A stretch of 64,000 nucleotides of DNA from Hahnella lacustris (GCA_965194655.1 OZ239148.1:1860001-1924000), one strand, 5' to 3'; positions 35,796 to 44,631 are shown, counted from the stretch's first letter. Notes: generated from the sequence alone by a model not told the origin. Numbers and translations: made by a program.

Positions 35796-36569
35796 ATGAC
35801 CGCCCAACAGGCCAGCTGCGTCGTCGTTGTTCCGGTCTACCAGGCGAGCCTCAGCCCGGTTGAGGAGCGCACGCTGTCCTACTCGCTTCAAAAGCTTCAA
35901 GGCTTTAAGGCGGTGCTTCTCTACCCCGAGGGTCTCGATGTCTCTTGGTATACGTCCACCCTCGGTATCCAAGAGGGCTTGGCATTCCCACCGTTGTTTT
36001 TCGAGTCGCCGCGGCATTACAGCCGATTGTTACTTGCGGAGCGCTTCTATGAAAGCCTGCAAGCCTATGACTACCTCTTGATTCTCCAACAAGACGCAAT
36101 TATTTTCCGAAGCGAACTTCAAACCTGGGTTGATGGAGGGTTCGATTACATTGGTGCCCCCTGGCCGGGAGGCCTTGAATTTACCAATCTCTTGCATGCC
36201 TCCGGCTTTATGGTGGACTCACCCTACAAGACCTATATCGGAAATGGGGGCGTGAGCCTGCGCAATGTGCAGTCCAGCCTGAGACTGCTCAGAGGCTTTC
36301 AAGCAGAAGCCTCTTACTGGGCGCAGTTGGGCAATCCAGAGGACATGTTTTTTTCTGCCTACGGCCAGCTTTTACAAGGCTTTCGTTTCCCGAACTTGGC
36401 CACCGCAGCACGATTCAGCCATGAACTCGCCCCTCGCTCGACCAGCCAGATTATTCGGGGTGAGCTCCCATTTGCCTGTCATGCCTGGGAACGATACGAC
36501 AAAGCCTTCTGGCTGGGCCATAAAGACTGGCCATTTCCAGAGCTCGCCACAGAGGAATTTGGCGCATGA
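35796..36569 (+). CDS. DUF5672-type glycosyltransferase-like protein
   Basis: 257 residues. The GT-A-like opening CVVVVPVYQASLSPVEERTL, LLILQQDAIIFRSELQTWVDGGFDYIGAPW (a DxD-like QQDA at the metal position) and GNGGVSLRNVQSSLRLL match the DUF5672 family found in glycan clusters. The acceptor and donor are unknown. It starts 4 bases after the UXS stop and overlaps the next glycosyltransferase start as ATGA, so it belongs to the same transcript. Confidence 0.82.
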   Translation: MTAQQASCVVVVPVYQASLSPVEERTLSYSLQKLQGFKAVLLYPEGLDVSWYTSTLGIQEGLAFPPLFFESPRHYSRLLLAERFYESLQAYDYLLILQQDAIIFRSELQTWVDGGFDYIGAPWPGGLEFTNLLHASGFMVDSPYKTYIGNGGVSLRNVQSSLRLLRGFQAEASYWAQLGNPEDMFFSAYGQLLQGFRFPNLATAARFSHELAPRSTSQIIRGELPFACHAWERYDKAFWLGHKDWPFPELATEEFGA

Positions 36570-37729
36570 CCAAGACGAGACTATTGGTTGAGGGCTGGAG
36601 AGGAATCAATCATTCCTACGCCATGGTGAACCAGTTTCAGCTGCTGGAGCTGCTCAAGGTACCCACGCTCGAGATCAAGCACCGAGATGTCGACTTCAAC
36701 GGGCGAGACTGGAACCGCGTCAAAAACACAGCCGGTTTCCCTCAGCATCTGCAGGATCAGATTGACGCAATCCCTGGGCCTAAAGAGGATGAGGCGTTTG
36801 ATGTGGTCTACAGAATCGCCTGGCCCTTTCAGCCCACACAAACAAAATGCAGGCGCGCCATTACATTCCTCACCGCAGAGTACGGTCTAGGCCCTGAGCA
36901 CTTTCCCACCAGCGGCGCGGACATCGCCGGAATGGTGGCCGGGGACAACCTAGTGGTCACCCCGAGCTCTTGGTCGAAGATGAAACTCTTGGAGGCAGGG
37001 TTTCCCGAGTCGAAAATCGTGGTGATTCCACATGGCTACCACCCCGACATTTATTATCCGCTCTCTCTGGAGGAGCGCCAAGAGGCGAGACGCACACTCG
37101 GGATTGAGCCAGATGCATTTGTTGTGCTGAATCTAGGCGCTATGATTCACAACAAGGGAATTGATATTCTCATCCGAGGCTTTGCTGAATTTCGGAAGGG
37201 CTGTAAAAAGGCGGTGCTGGTTCTCAAGGATGACAAGAACCTATACGGAATTGGCGCTCAAGGCGTAGTCGCTCAAATTCTCAGTCAATATCCGGAATGC
37301 AATTCGCCCGAGGTGGTGTCGTCCATTAAACTTTTATCGGCTACCCTTCCGCTTACAGAAATGCGAAAGCTCTACGGTCTCGCTGATGTCTATGCCTCTC
37401 CATACAGAGCAGAGGGATTCAACCTCCCCGTACTTGAGGCGATGGCCTGCGGAACTCGCGTCATTGTAACCAAAGGGGGGGCGACGGATGATTTTGTTGA
37501 CTCGGCCAACACCGCAATGATTCCTGCCGTTAGAACACCCTGTTCGGCTTATGGGATGCAAAATTCAAATGGCTATATTCTCGAGCCAGACGTGAAAGAG
37601 CTAACCAAGGCGTTGGGATCGACTGCATCGAGGTCGGTTGAGCCAGTCTCGGCAACGAAGCTTGAATCGTTCAGCTTGAAATGCTGGACCTCTGCCGCGG
37701 ACAAGATCATTAAAATTCATACTATTTAG
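36566..37729 (+). CDS. Glycosyltransferase family 4-like (GT-B)
   Basis: 387 residues. The C-terminal half has the GT4 signatures LNLGAMIHNKGIDILIRGF, LYGLADVYASPYRAEGFNLPVLEAMACGTRVIVTKGG (E-x7-E motif) and a preceding PHGYHPDIYYPLS. The N-terminal half is less typical. It probably adds a hexose or pentose to a glycan under assembly. From here rightward the sequence becomes richer in A+T than the flanking chromosome, which suggests a transferred segment. Confidence 0.85.
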   Translation: MTKTRLLVEGWRGINHSYAMVNQFQLLELLKVPTLEIKHRDVDFNGRDWNRVKNTAGFPQHLQDQIDAIPGPKEDEAFDVVYRIAWPFQPTQTKCRRAITFLTAEYGLGPEHFPTSGADIAGMVAGDNLVVTPSSWSKMKLLEAGFPESKIVVIPHGYHPDIYYPLSLEERQEARRTLGIEPDAFVVLNLGAMIHNKGIDILIRGFAEFRKGCKKAVLVLKDDKNLYGIGAQGVVAQILSQYPECNSPEVVSSIKLLSATLPLTEMRKLYGLADVYASPYRAEGFNLPVLEAMACGTRVIVTKGGATDDFVDSANTAMIPAVRTPCSAYGMQNSNGYILEPDVKELTKALGSTASRSVEPVSATKLESFSLKCWTSAADKIIKIHTI

Positions 37730-37732
37730 AAA

Positions 37733-39175
37733 ATGTCGAGCGTAATTTTCATCCACCTCGGCGACAGTCCGGTACCTCGTTATTATTATGAGAGCATCGA
37801 TCAAGTAAGTTGCCTTTCTGACTGCGACATCATTCTCGTAGCCAAGTCAAGACTTCGAATTGAACGGCTTGAGTTTGGCGCTCGAAACGTTCGTCAACTG
37901 ATTCCTGCTGAACTTCCGAAGTCTCATCTTCGGGATATATTCGAACGATCTATTCAGGCAAATACAAGCTTCCGGTCTGGCTTCTGGCAATACGCCCTCG
38001 AAAGGTTTCTCATACTTGAAGACGCGATGACCGCACTCGGAGAGGAGAGCGCGATCCATTTAGAGGGTGATGTACTGCTCTTTCAGCCGGCCACTCAACT
38101 CATCGAAAAACTCAGGGGTGTCTATGCCAATCTCGCGACCACGCTGGACCACCCAGATAGGGCAGTACCAGGTTTCTTCTTCGTAAACAGTAGATCCGCC
38201 CTAGAACGGCTAAACCGATTCATTGTTGACTGCCTAAATCAGGGAATTGTTGGACCAATGTTTAACGATATGTCGATTCTCGCTCAGTATCGAAAAGTTT
38301 TTGGAAACCTGGAACTTAGTGCCCTGCCCGTATTACCCCCAAGCTACAAAGGCAGGACAGAAAACCTTCTCGGTGAGTCCTGCCAAGATCCATCGTTCCT
38401 TTGGAAAGATTCGGAACGACTAGGCATGATCTTTGACGCTGCAGCGCTTGGCCAGTATCTTGGCGGAACAGATCCCAGAAATAACCCACTAGATGACCGC
38501 GGGTTCATAAACGAGAAATCTCTATATGATGTCTCGTCGATCGATATTTCTTTGGAATCTGGTGTATATATTCTCTGCAGAAATTGTGAAAAATACTTTC
38601 CAGTTGCCAATCTGCATGTGCATAGCAAGCAACTTAGGCAGTTCCGAACCGCTCCCAACACGCAGATGGCACAGAGTGAGCATTCTTCAGTAGACTACGC
38701 TACTCCAATAGCCCATCTAAGTCTATTAACAGAGCACGAGATTATCACGCCAGAAGGCATTCAAAGAGTTGCGGACGTTTCAATCACCGACATCCCGACA
38801 TATAGATTTCAGCGCCGAGATTTGAACAACCCCACCGCCATCGTTATTGTTGCATTCGATGAGTCGGGAAAATTAGTCTTGGGGAAGGATGAGAACGACA
38901 TTTTAATCCATTCCAAAATAATTTTCCTAAATACTCACCTTATCGAATTATTCTATCAGAATGTTTTAACTCTTCTAACAGAGCCTGTGGTGTTGATCAC
39001 ATATGGGCGCGAACATTCAATCAATGAATCGCACCGAAGAATTGCCGACGACAAGAGAATTAAGGCTTGGTTCTCACAGAATCTTGATCTGATCCATCAC
39101 AAGGTCAAGCCACTCCCTAACGGAATAGCGAACAGTCAGTTTAAGCATGGGAATGTGGAGTCACCCGTCAAGTAG
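37733..39175 (+). pseudogene. Glycan-cluster protein truncated by an insertion sequence
   Basis: 480 residues remain, beginning MSSVIFIHLGDSPVPRYYYES directly after the previous stop. The middle has a GT-A-like HLEGDVLLFQPATQLIEKL. The end, PLPNGIANSQFKHG, resembles the start of a conserved motif in putative glycosyltransferases that normally continue well beyond it. The reading frame then runs into an IS inverted repeat (39156-39178), whose TAG ends it. The final residues NVESPVK are partly encoded by the IS end. The gene is probably broken and its original length is unknown. No ribosome site is visible, so it may depend on coupling. Confidence 0.7.
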
Positions 39176-39178
39176 ACA
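39156..39178. repeat. Left terminal repeat of an IS3-family element (IS-A)
   Basis: TGGAGTCA then CCCGTCAAGTAGACA. The last 15 bases match the inverse of the right end at 41210-41234 exactly, with a two-base length difference in the outer part. The repeat begins exactly where the upstream gene loses similarity to its family. The interior expected next to this end is missing. Confidence 0.8.
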
Positions 39179-39326
39179 CCGGAACACAACCGACCTCGAC
39201 CCATCAATATTCTCTCCCATGAACCTGTCTCACAGAATTGGTCCATCTCAGTCGAAAAGAAGTTTGGCTCAGCCTAATTGTTCGATTCATACAAAGCCAA
39301 TTTGCAATTTACTCCGAGGATCTTCC

Positions 39327-39614
39327 ATGATTACAATTTCACATAATGCGCGTCTAAGCGACACCTTATATAAGCTTCCGAATTCCGAAAGTACGCTTAG
39401 AGTCGGGGCTGGAAGTTATTTTTCGAGAATAAATATATATGATTTTTCCACAACGTTGCCAGCGGGCTCAGTCGCGGGGAGAATTGAAATTAAGCGTTTC
39501 TCCTCCATCGCTGATCAAGTCACCCTTCAACTCTTCGGTGACCATAATTATGAGAGTGTTACAACCAGCCCCTTAGGACCCCACGTTGAAAACTATAAAA
39601 GCGAAATTCTGTAA
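39327..39614 (+). pseudogene. 5' fragment of a hexapeptide-repeat acetyltransferase
   Basis: 95 residues from the ATG at 39327 (GAGGA six bases ahead). The segment IEIKRFSSIADQVTLQLFGDHNYESVTTSPLGPH resembles the entry to the left-handed beta-helix of CatB/Vat-type acetyltransferases, where a similar IGRFCSIA...GGNH...TT pattern is usual. The sequence is cut at 39610 by the complete insertion element, and no 3' half is found on its other side. The base composition is A+T-rich. It probably acetylated a sugar before disruption. Confidence 0.65.
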
Positions 39615-39637
39615 TGACCCACCGGTTTTTGCACAGG

Positions 39638-40468
39638 TCAGGCTGCTAATTTCCATGATTGATAGGTTTGTGCCGGTGTTTTCATGCCCAGGGCTTGATG
39701 GGGCCGGCGTTGGTTATAAAACCCAATCCAGTCACTGATGACTCGATTGGCATGCTGCAGGGTCTCAAACCTTTGACGATGAACACATTGCTCTTTCAGG
39801 GTTCTGATCACACGCTCGACCATCCCGTTTTGTTGGGGACAGTGGGGCGTGATGAACTCCTGTTTCAGGCCATAGCTTCTGACCAAGGCTGTGAAGCTTC
39901 GGCTAGTGAAGACCAAGCCATTGTCCGATCGCAGCAAGAGGGGCTGCTGCACTCGGCCCAGGGTTCCAAACCTAGCGATCAAGGCCTGCTCCAGGGCCGC
40001 TTCAGCCGTTCTGGCTTTGCCAGAACGAGACAGATGCCAGCCCAGAAGCTCTCGGGTGTAGCAGTCGATCACCAGTGCCAGGGCGACCCAACGATCCCGA
40101 CCAGCCCAGATGCGGCACAGGTCCGTAGCCCAGCGCTCATCAGGAGAGACCGCCACAGAGGGCAGCGCCTCCACTCGAGGCCTAAAGCCAATCGGGCGCT
40201 TCTTCACCTGCCAGCCTCGGATCTGGAATATCCGCTGAACGGTGTTCTTGTTCATGTTCAAGAGACCCGCCACGGTTCTGTAGCCATACGAGGGGTCCTG
40301 CTCAATCAATGCCTTAATGGGTCTTTCCAGCCGTTCCTGAACCTTCGGAGCGCTCTTGGTGGGCTTGTAATAGACCGAACGCCTGGGCACCTCAAACCAC
40401 TGACACAGCGTGGTCATCGGCACCTTCACCCCTTCAGCTTCCAATCCCTGCTTGACGGTTTGAATCAC
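39638..40468 (-). CDS. IS3-family transposase OrfB (DDE integrase domain)
   Basis: 276 residues. An HTH_21-like N-terminus (YGYRTVAGLLNMNKNTVQRIFQIRGW) leads to the rve domain with the catalytic triad visible as WATDLCRI, LLRSDNGLVF and NGMVERVIRTLKEQ (D, D, E). The end QRRPHQALGMKTPAQTYQSWKLAA is complete. It starts in an ATGA overlap with orfA rather than through an obvious programmed frameshift. The enzyme looks intact. Confidence 0.93.
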   Translation of the reverse strand: MIQTVKQGLEAEGVKVPMTTLCQWFEVPRRSVYYKPTKSAPKVQERLERPIKALIEQDPSYGYRTVAGLLNMNKNTVQRIFQIRGWQVKKRPIGFRPRVEALPSVAVSPDERWATDLCRIWAGRDRWVALALVIDCYTRELLGWHLSRSGKARTAEAALEQALIARFGTLGRVQQPLLLRSDNGLVFTSRSFTALVRSYGLKQEFITPHCPQQNGMVERVIRTLKEQCVHRQRFETLQHANRVISDWIGFYNQRRPHQALGMKTPAQTYQSWKLAA

Positions 40469-40779
40469 TTCTCTTCTCCGCCCAACAGGGATTCCAACTT
40501 TTTTCTGGCGCGAAGCTCCAACATCGCCTCTCCATACGCCTCCTGCAGCTCTTTGAGCTGCCGTTCATATTGTTCTTTGATATCCAGAGGCTTGGCTCGA
40601 AGGGCGTTCTCTAAGCCTTTCTTGCCCTCATCGACCCAATCCTCGATCTCAGATGGCGAGAGATCAAAGGACCTCGCCGCCTCAGAAACCGAGGTCTTGC
40701 CCTGCAAGATCTCCGTCACCAAAGCGGCCTTCCTCTTGGCCGTCCACCGCTTGAAATCTTCTTCCACGATCACACTCAC
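40465..40779 (-). CDS. IS3-family transposase OrfA
   Basis: 104 residues. The N-terminal helix-turn-helix (KRKAALVTEILQGKTSVSEAARSFDLSPSEIEDWVDEG) binds the IS ends, and a C-terminal charged coiled coil (EQYERQLKELQEAYGEAMLEL) is typical of OrfA. GAAAGGAGAACT precedes the start. It is followed by orfB with a four-base overlap. Confidence 0.92.
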   Translation of the reverse strand: MSVIVEEDFKRWTAKRKAALVTEILQGKTSVSEAARSFDLSPSEIEDWVDEGKKGLENALRAKPLDIKEQYERQLKELQEAYGEAMLELRARKKLESLLGGEEK

Positions 40780-40833
40780 AAAGTTCTCCTTTCGAAAGTA
40801 TGACCTGAGCAGGAAATCAGTGGGTCATTACAC

Positions 40834-41220
40834 CTGCCTGCTGCCCGCGTCGTACGGGTCTTGGAGCAACTCGGAGAGGTCTATGGCTTGCCAGAGACGC
40901 TGCGCCTGGATAACGGCCCGGAGCTGCGTTCAACGGCGCTGACCGAATGGTGTGAAGACCGGGGTATTGAGCTTCGGTATATACAACCAGGTAAGCCCAG
41001 CCAGAATGCCTTTATCGAGCGGTTTAATCGAACCTACCGACACGAAGTCTTGGACGCATACCTCTTCTCTGACCTAGACCAGGTCCGAGAGATTACCGAG
41101 GAGTGGATCAAGGATTACAACGAGGATAGGCCTCATACGGCTAACGGGAAGTTGCCACCCGTTCAGAACTGGCAACACCCCAAACCAGCAGATTTGTCCG
41201 CTATCGGACTGTCTACTTGA
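40834..41220 (+). pseudogene. 3' fragment of an IS3-family (IS-A) transposase OrfB
   Basis: The last 128 codons of a DDE transposase. The fragment opens inside the family block LPAARVVRVLEQLGEVYGLPETLRLDNGPEL (second Asp) and continues through IQPGKPSQNAFIERFNRTYRHEV (catalytic Glu) to a TGA inside the right terminal repeat. The start is missing because the complete element IS-B abuts it at 40832. It cannot make an active transposase. Confidence 0.88.
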
Positions 41221-41234
41221 CGGGGGAGACTACA
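41210..41234. repeat. Right terminal repeat of IS-A
   Basis: Read inward on the minus strand it is TGTAGTCTCC followed by CCCGTCAAGTAGACA, the partner of the repeat at 39156-39178. It carries the stop codon of the truncated transposase. Flanking bases do not form a duplication with the left side. Confidence 0.8.
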
Positions 41235-41238
41235 GCTC

Positions 41239-41391
41239 TACAGCCGCACCCACGCAAAAGTAATCATCGAGACATGGCGAAAAAACCACAATACCGTTCG
41301 ACCCCACTCCAGCCAAGAATACAAAACACCGTTGGAGTTCGTGTCGCAGTGGAAACCTGAATCAACAATCGGAGCCGGAGTTTCTAGTTGA
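41239..41391 (+). pseudogene. C-terminal fragment of a third IS3-type transposase
   Basis: A 50-codon piece reads YSRTHAKVIIETWRKNHN followed by TVRPHSSQEYKTPLEF and ends in TGA at 41389-41391. This is the typical end of an IS3-family integrase domain. It differs from both IS-A and IS-B, so it is the relic of another element. No start or ends are recognised. Confidence 0.75.
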
Positions 41392-41419
41392 AATTGGCTC
41401 GAGAAAGCCAGACAGGTCA

Positions 41420-41500
41420 TGGGCATGATAACACCGGCACAAACCCATCAGTCATGGAAATTAGCAGCCTGACCTGTACAAAAACCGACGGGTCATTAAA
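41420..41500 (+). mobile_element. Diverged end fragment of an IS-B relative
   Basis: About 80 bases correspond to the last 17 codons of IS-B orfB plus its terminal repeat, in the opposite orientation to the complete copy. It encodes MGMITPAQTHQSWKLAA and a stop, against LGMKTPAQTYQSWKLAA in IS-B, followed by GACCTGTACAAAAACCGACGGGTCATTA. About seven differences in the block show it is an older copy. Positions 41501-41588 beyond it are A+T-rich with nothing recognised. Confidence 0.8.
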
Positions 41501-41588
41501 AACCAGGTGTTCGTTCTGAAATCCTAATCGATGATAATCGACTGGATATTATTTCATCTCAAACAGCATAATTACCTCACTCAGCTAA

Positions 41589-42305
41589 TCATCCCAGATT
41601 CATGGTGTGCCACAAATATCTATATATTGGAGCATCGATCTTTAACCTTAGTGGGCCGGAGTGATTCTTCACTCGAATATGAAATGCATTGGATGAATAT
41701 AGTGAAATCAGGTGCTCACCAAACCGACGTGTAGATCCCGACTCACCAGTTTGCAAGTCAATAATGGAGTACATTGGAGTGTCGATCTGTTTGCAGGCCT
41801 GAAGAGACACCCCAAAGAGCACGTCGTCAGGAAGCATCGAACCCGGTAGCCCACTGGACATCAAATGGTCAACAATATCGGCAGTAATTATAATGCCCGC
41901 ACCACTTCGAAAAATAAAATCTCTCCCTTGATCTGTTACATAGATTCCACATGGTGGCCCGGCATAAAGCCCCCTCTGCGAAAGGCCCTCCAAAATACGA
42001 TTTAGGCGGGCCACTGAAAAAACACTGGATAAATTTGTCCGAACAAAATGTGTCAGGTCCGGGTAATTAGAACGCAATTCCGAGAAGCCATCCAAGGATG
42101 ATCGATACAGCCTCTCTCCAAAATGACCCTCAGAGGACGAAACAATTCTGACTGACTGAGGCAGCACACATGCGGGATCAACAGGATCTGAGTATACAAG
42201 CCTAAAGGGAACGCCCAACCGATTTAACTGCTCTAAAATTACGAGACGATTTAATTCATAGACCGGCTCAACGTCACTGTCCAAAATCACAAATCCAAGC
42301 TTCAT
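41589..42305 (-). CDS. Putative glycosyltransferase (GT31/fringe-like GT-A)
   Basis: 238 residues from the ATG at 42305 (MKLGFVILDSDVEP); a TTG seven codons earlier is possible. The pattern LTHFVRTNLSSVFSVARLNRIL, GLYAGPPCGIY, FRSGAGIIITADIVDHL, LPDDVLFGVSL resembles galactosyltransferase-like GT-A enzymes, in which FVRTNLSS would occupy the place of the DDD metal motif. Assignment rests on these segments only. It is the last gene of the leftward four-gene glycan run that follows the giant repeat gene. Confidence 0.6.
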   Translation of the reverse strand: MKLGFVILDSDVEPVYELNRLVILEQLNRLGVPFRLVYSDPVDPACVLPQSVRIVSSSEGHFGERLYRSSLDGFSELRSNYPDLTHFVRTNLSSVFSVARLNRILEGLSQRGLYAGPPCGIYVTDQGRDFIFRSGAGIIITADIVDHLMSSGLPGSMLPDDVLFGVSLQACKQIDTPMYSIIDLQTGESGSTRRFGEHLISLYSSNAFHIRVKNHSGPLRLKIDAPIYRYLWHTMNLG

Positions 42306-42312
42306 ATCTTGA

Positions 42313-42846
42313 TTAAACTCGAACAAGCACTGTGACCAAGTGAGACGTTGGAGGTGTGATGTTCGTTAAATTTTTCACCGTTAAGGGCCACTCGCTCCAA
42401 TCGTGCCACCTCTGAATCTCCAGCTCAAACTTTCCATTAAATCCATACCTACGCGCACCTCCAGCACAAAAATAAAGAGGGAATGTTTCATCAGTAATTA
42501 TATTTACATGGGTTGGGTCCGAAAATGCTTCTTTGCACGGGAACGCAGGTGTAAAGGACAAGAACTTTCCACCAGGCAATAGAATTCGATGAATTTCGGC
42601 CATTAGCTCAACAAATGGAAATTTCAAAAGATGCCCATTGTGCAGAACACGGGGAATGTGCTCAATGCAGTCAAACGCAGTCACGAAGTCAATGCCATTG
42701 TCTTGAAATGGTAGAACTCCCCCCGTGAGGTCGCATTGCCGGATTCCTTTCGATTGATCCGCGACGAGATCTAAACCTATCACATGATCTGCCCCAAAGG
42801 GGTTCTTCGGCTCGTTTCCGCAGCCCAGGTCAACGCTTACACTCAT
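42313..42846 (-). CDS. Class I SAM-dependent methyltransferase
   Basis: 177 residues from the ATG at 42846 (MSVSVDLGCGNEPKNPFG), with GGGAGG close ahead. SAM motif I is VDLGCGNEP. GVLPFQDNGIDFVTAFDCIEHIP supplies motif IV, and ILLPGGKFLSFTPAF the post motif. It is a small Methyltransf_11-like enzyme with an unknown acceptor, probably a sugar given its neighbours. The next gene starts 7 bases after its stop. Confidence 0.82.
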   Translation of the reverse strand: MSVSVDLGCGNEPKNPFGADHVIGLDLVADQSKGIRQCDLTGGVLPFQDNGIDFVTAFDCIEHIPRVLHNGHLLKFPFVELMAEIHRILLPGGKFLSFTPAFPCKEAFSDPTHVNIITDETFPLYFCAGGARRYGFNGKFELEIQRWHDWSEWPLTVKNLTNITPPTSHLVTVLVRV

Positions 42847-42919
42847 TGCACCTCCCGTTTTGAGCATTCAAATCAACCGACATCTCCAAGTCGGTACAAA
42901 TCGAATTATCAATTTAAAT

Positions 42920-43921
42920 TCAATTGATTAAAAAAGACAAGGAATTTGCCATAACCGTTGGTGTAAAATTCTCAGTATTTAAAGATTCCCTGAGAGCGAC
43001 CCGTGACGCGCCCGGGCTTCGTACTAATTGCAGATGCGGGGATTCGTCCTGCAGTCTTAGGCACGTTATACCGAAACAACCAGCACCTTCATCTTGTAGG
43101 CCCTTAAGCCCATAGAAAACAGGATCTAACGTAACAGCATTACACCCCGCCGCCAGCCCCTCATAAAACCTCCAGCTGTCCCATCTTAGAATCACCACTT
43201 CACGCTCGAAGGTTTGAAAGTGGTACTGGGGGTTATCCTTAAATGCCTCCGCCTTGCTAAGATCTCTGTAAAAATCTCCCCCGTAGGCCAGAATTGCGCT
43301 TGAGGTGGCCAGTTTCTTCAGGTACTCCTCATCCGACCATATTCCCCTATCTAGAAGGCCGGCCTGATTTAAGGGCTCCTCCAGCATGAGGGCCAAGGCA
43401 TTTCGAACACTTTGGGAGAGCGATGGCCTGAAGTTTGAGAGAACCTTTCCATTTCTCTGGGTGTTATCTCTAAAGGGCCGAGTGCGAATAATCAGGTCTT
43501 GTGACATGCCAAAGGGCATCGGGTAAATGGTTCCCCGGCGGGTAGCAAACCGGTTCTGATGTGCAGAGAAAACTCGGTAGCGAGGGTCATAGTCCATGAA
43601 GTTCGCTGTATCCGACATGTTCAGCAGCGCGAAGGTGTCCGGGTCTTCGACCGCAGCAATTTCTCTGGTGAGGTCATCCACGCCATGTGTAATGTCAATG
43701 ATGAGGAATCCGTCCCTCCTGTCCACGAGCGGTTCAACAAAGTCCGGAGACGTAATTGAGAATGGGGTGGAAATCCCCCGAGAGTCGATGGTCTCTGCGG
43801 TCGGCTTTACGTTCGAAGCCACACGATGACCCAACATATAAAAGCCCTGCATCAGGCAGGCCGCGGTATGGAAGATTCGTCCTGCAGGAAAGTAGAAATT
43901 CACCTTCACAGGAATACCCAC
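42920..43921 (-). CDS. Uncharacterised glycosyltransferase-like protein
   Basis: 333 residues from a GTG at 43921 (MGIPVKVNFYFPAG), overlapping the previous gene by 16 bases. No family is recognised with certainty. The segment VVILRWDSWRFYEGLAAGCNAVTLDPVFYGLKG near 240-275 resembles the nucleotide-sugar-binding end of GT-B enzymes (E-x-LAAGC), which supports a glycosyltransferase role. DITHGVDDLTREI and FMDYDPRYRVFSAHQNRFATR are other conspicuous segments. Another GTG at 43909 is possible. Confidence 0.55.
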   Translation of the reverse strand: MGIPVKVNFYFPAGRIFHTAACLMQGFYMLGHRVASNVKPTAETIDSRGISTPFSITSPDFVEPLVDRRDGFLIIDITHGVDDLTREIAAVEDPDTFALLNMSDTANFMDYDPRYRVFSAHQNRFATRRGTIYPMPFGMSQDLIIRTRPFRDNTQRNGKVLSNFRPSLSQSVRNALALMLEEPLNQAGLLDRGIWSDEEYLKKLATSSAILAYGGDFYRDLSKAEAFKDNPQYHFQTFEREVVILRWDSWRFYEGLAAGCNAVTLDPVFYGLKGLQDEGAGCFGITCLRLQDESPHLQLVRSPGASRVALRESLNTENFTPTVMANSLSFLIN

Positions 43922-44631
43922 CCGCTACTTAAAACTGGCGTGCTGGCCACTGAAGATCGCAGCTTCACATGGCGATTTCGCCCAACCTTGAGCTGGTCCA
44001 CCAGGTTCGAAAAGAGCCCTTCGACTAAGAACAGGGCGTCCGCCCGCTCAATGGCGCCTAGCCAGTCAAGGGGGTTCTCCGTAATAGAGCTTACGTCAAC
44101 CAGTTTGCGCCCCTCTATGACGTGATCCGGTATGTGAATCGGGAAGTGGGTGCCGCATCCCGCAAATTCACTTCGAAGGACATACGCTGTGTGGTTTAGA
44201 TCGAGGGTGTCCACCAGCCTCTTCTCCCGCTCAGTGTCTCTTTTGATATTGAGGCGCCATTTCTCCTGAAACGGCACGCCAACAATCGCGTACTTGTACT
44301 CATCAAACTTGAGCGATGCGGCATATTGCGGGTTCACAAGACCCTCTGATCGGTTTCCAAGGGCTGAATAAAGCGGATAGATGTTGCCGCAACCCAATGG
44401 CAACAATTGCGCGAGTGGGTTCGCGACAAAGTATTCGTAGCTTCTGAATCCGGTTGCAGCCCGATCTACGGGCAAGAACCGAATGCCTGGCAGTGCAGGC
44501 TCAACAAAGGACGTATAGCTCGAGTCTATTGGCCAATAGACTTCTGCGCCTCGATCAATAAACCACTGCGCAATGGGTGCAGCAATAAAAATATCGCCAA
44601 TCGCACCGGTCTGAATGAGCCCAATCTTCAT
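43906..44631 (-). CDS. GT9-like (heptosyltransferase-fold) protein
   Basis: 241 residues. The N-terminus IGLIQTGAIGDIFIAAPIAQWFIDRGAEVYW is the first Rossmann segment of GT9-type enzymes (compare the waaC opening). A late ERADALFLVEGLFSNLVDQL resembles the acceptor-side helix of that fold. The protein is shorter than a full GT9 enzyme (usually about 340 residues). It begins 65 bases after the giant-gene stop, with only 18 bases between the terminator hairpin's T-run and its start codon. Confidence 0.6.
   Translation of the reverse strand: MKIGLIQTGAIGDIFIAAPIAQWFIDRGAEVYWPIDSSYTSFVEPALPGIRFLPVDRAATGFRSYEYFVANPLAQLLPLGCGNIYPLYSALGNRSEGLVNPQYAASLKFDEYKYAIVGVPFQEKWRLNIKRDTEREKRLVDTLDLNHTAYVLRSEFAGCGTHFPIHIPDHVIEGRKLVDVSSITENPLDWLGAIERADALFLVEGLFSNLVDQLKVGRNRHVKLRSSVASTPVLSSGWVFL

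Larger units (their letters stand above)
39610..40832 (-). mobile_element. Complete IS3-family insertion sequence (IS-B), 1223 bp
   Basis: Both ends begin TGTAATGACCCAC (39610 rightward, 40832 leftward), and similarity extends about 32 bases inward to CAGGTCA. Inside are orfA (40465-40779) and orfB (39638-40468) on the minus strand, both uninterrupted. The three bases outside the left end (ttc) and right end (cct) differ, so there is no target duplication. The left neighbour is an acetyltransferase fragment and the right neighbour a different transposase fragment, which suggests recombination between copies rather than a simple insertion. Confidence 0.9.

Noticed and set aside
40861..40942. 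Long plus-strand frame crossing IS-B (39659-40942)
   Set aside because: It is antisense to the IS-B transposase genes and only runs by chance into the IS-A fragment.
41531..41734. 67-codon plus-strand frame after the IS nest
   Set aside because: It overlaps the 3' end of the GT31-like gene on the other strand and has no family features.
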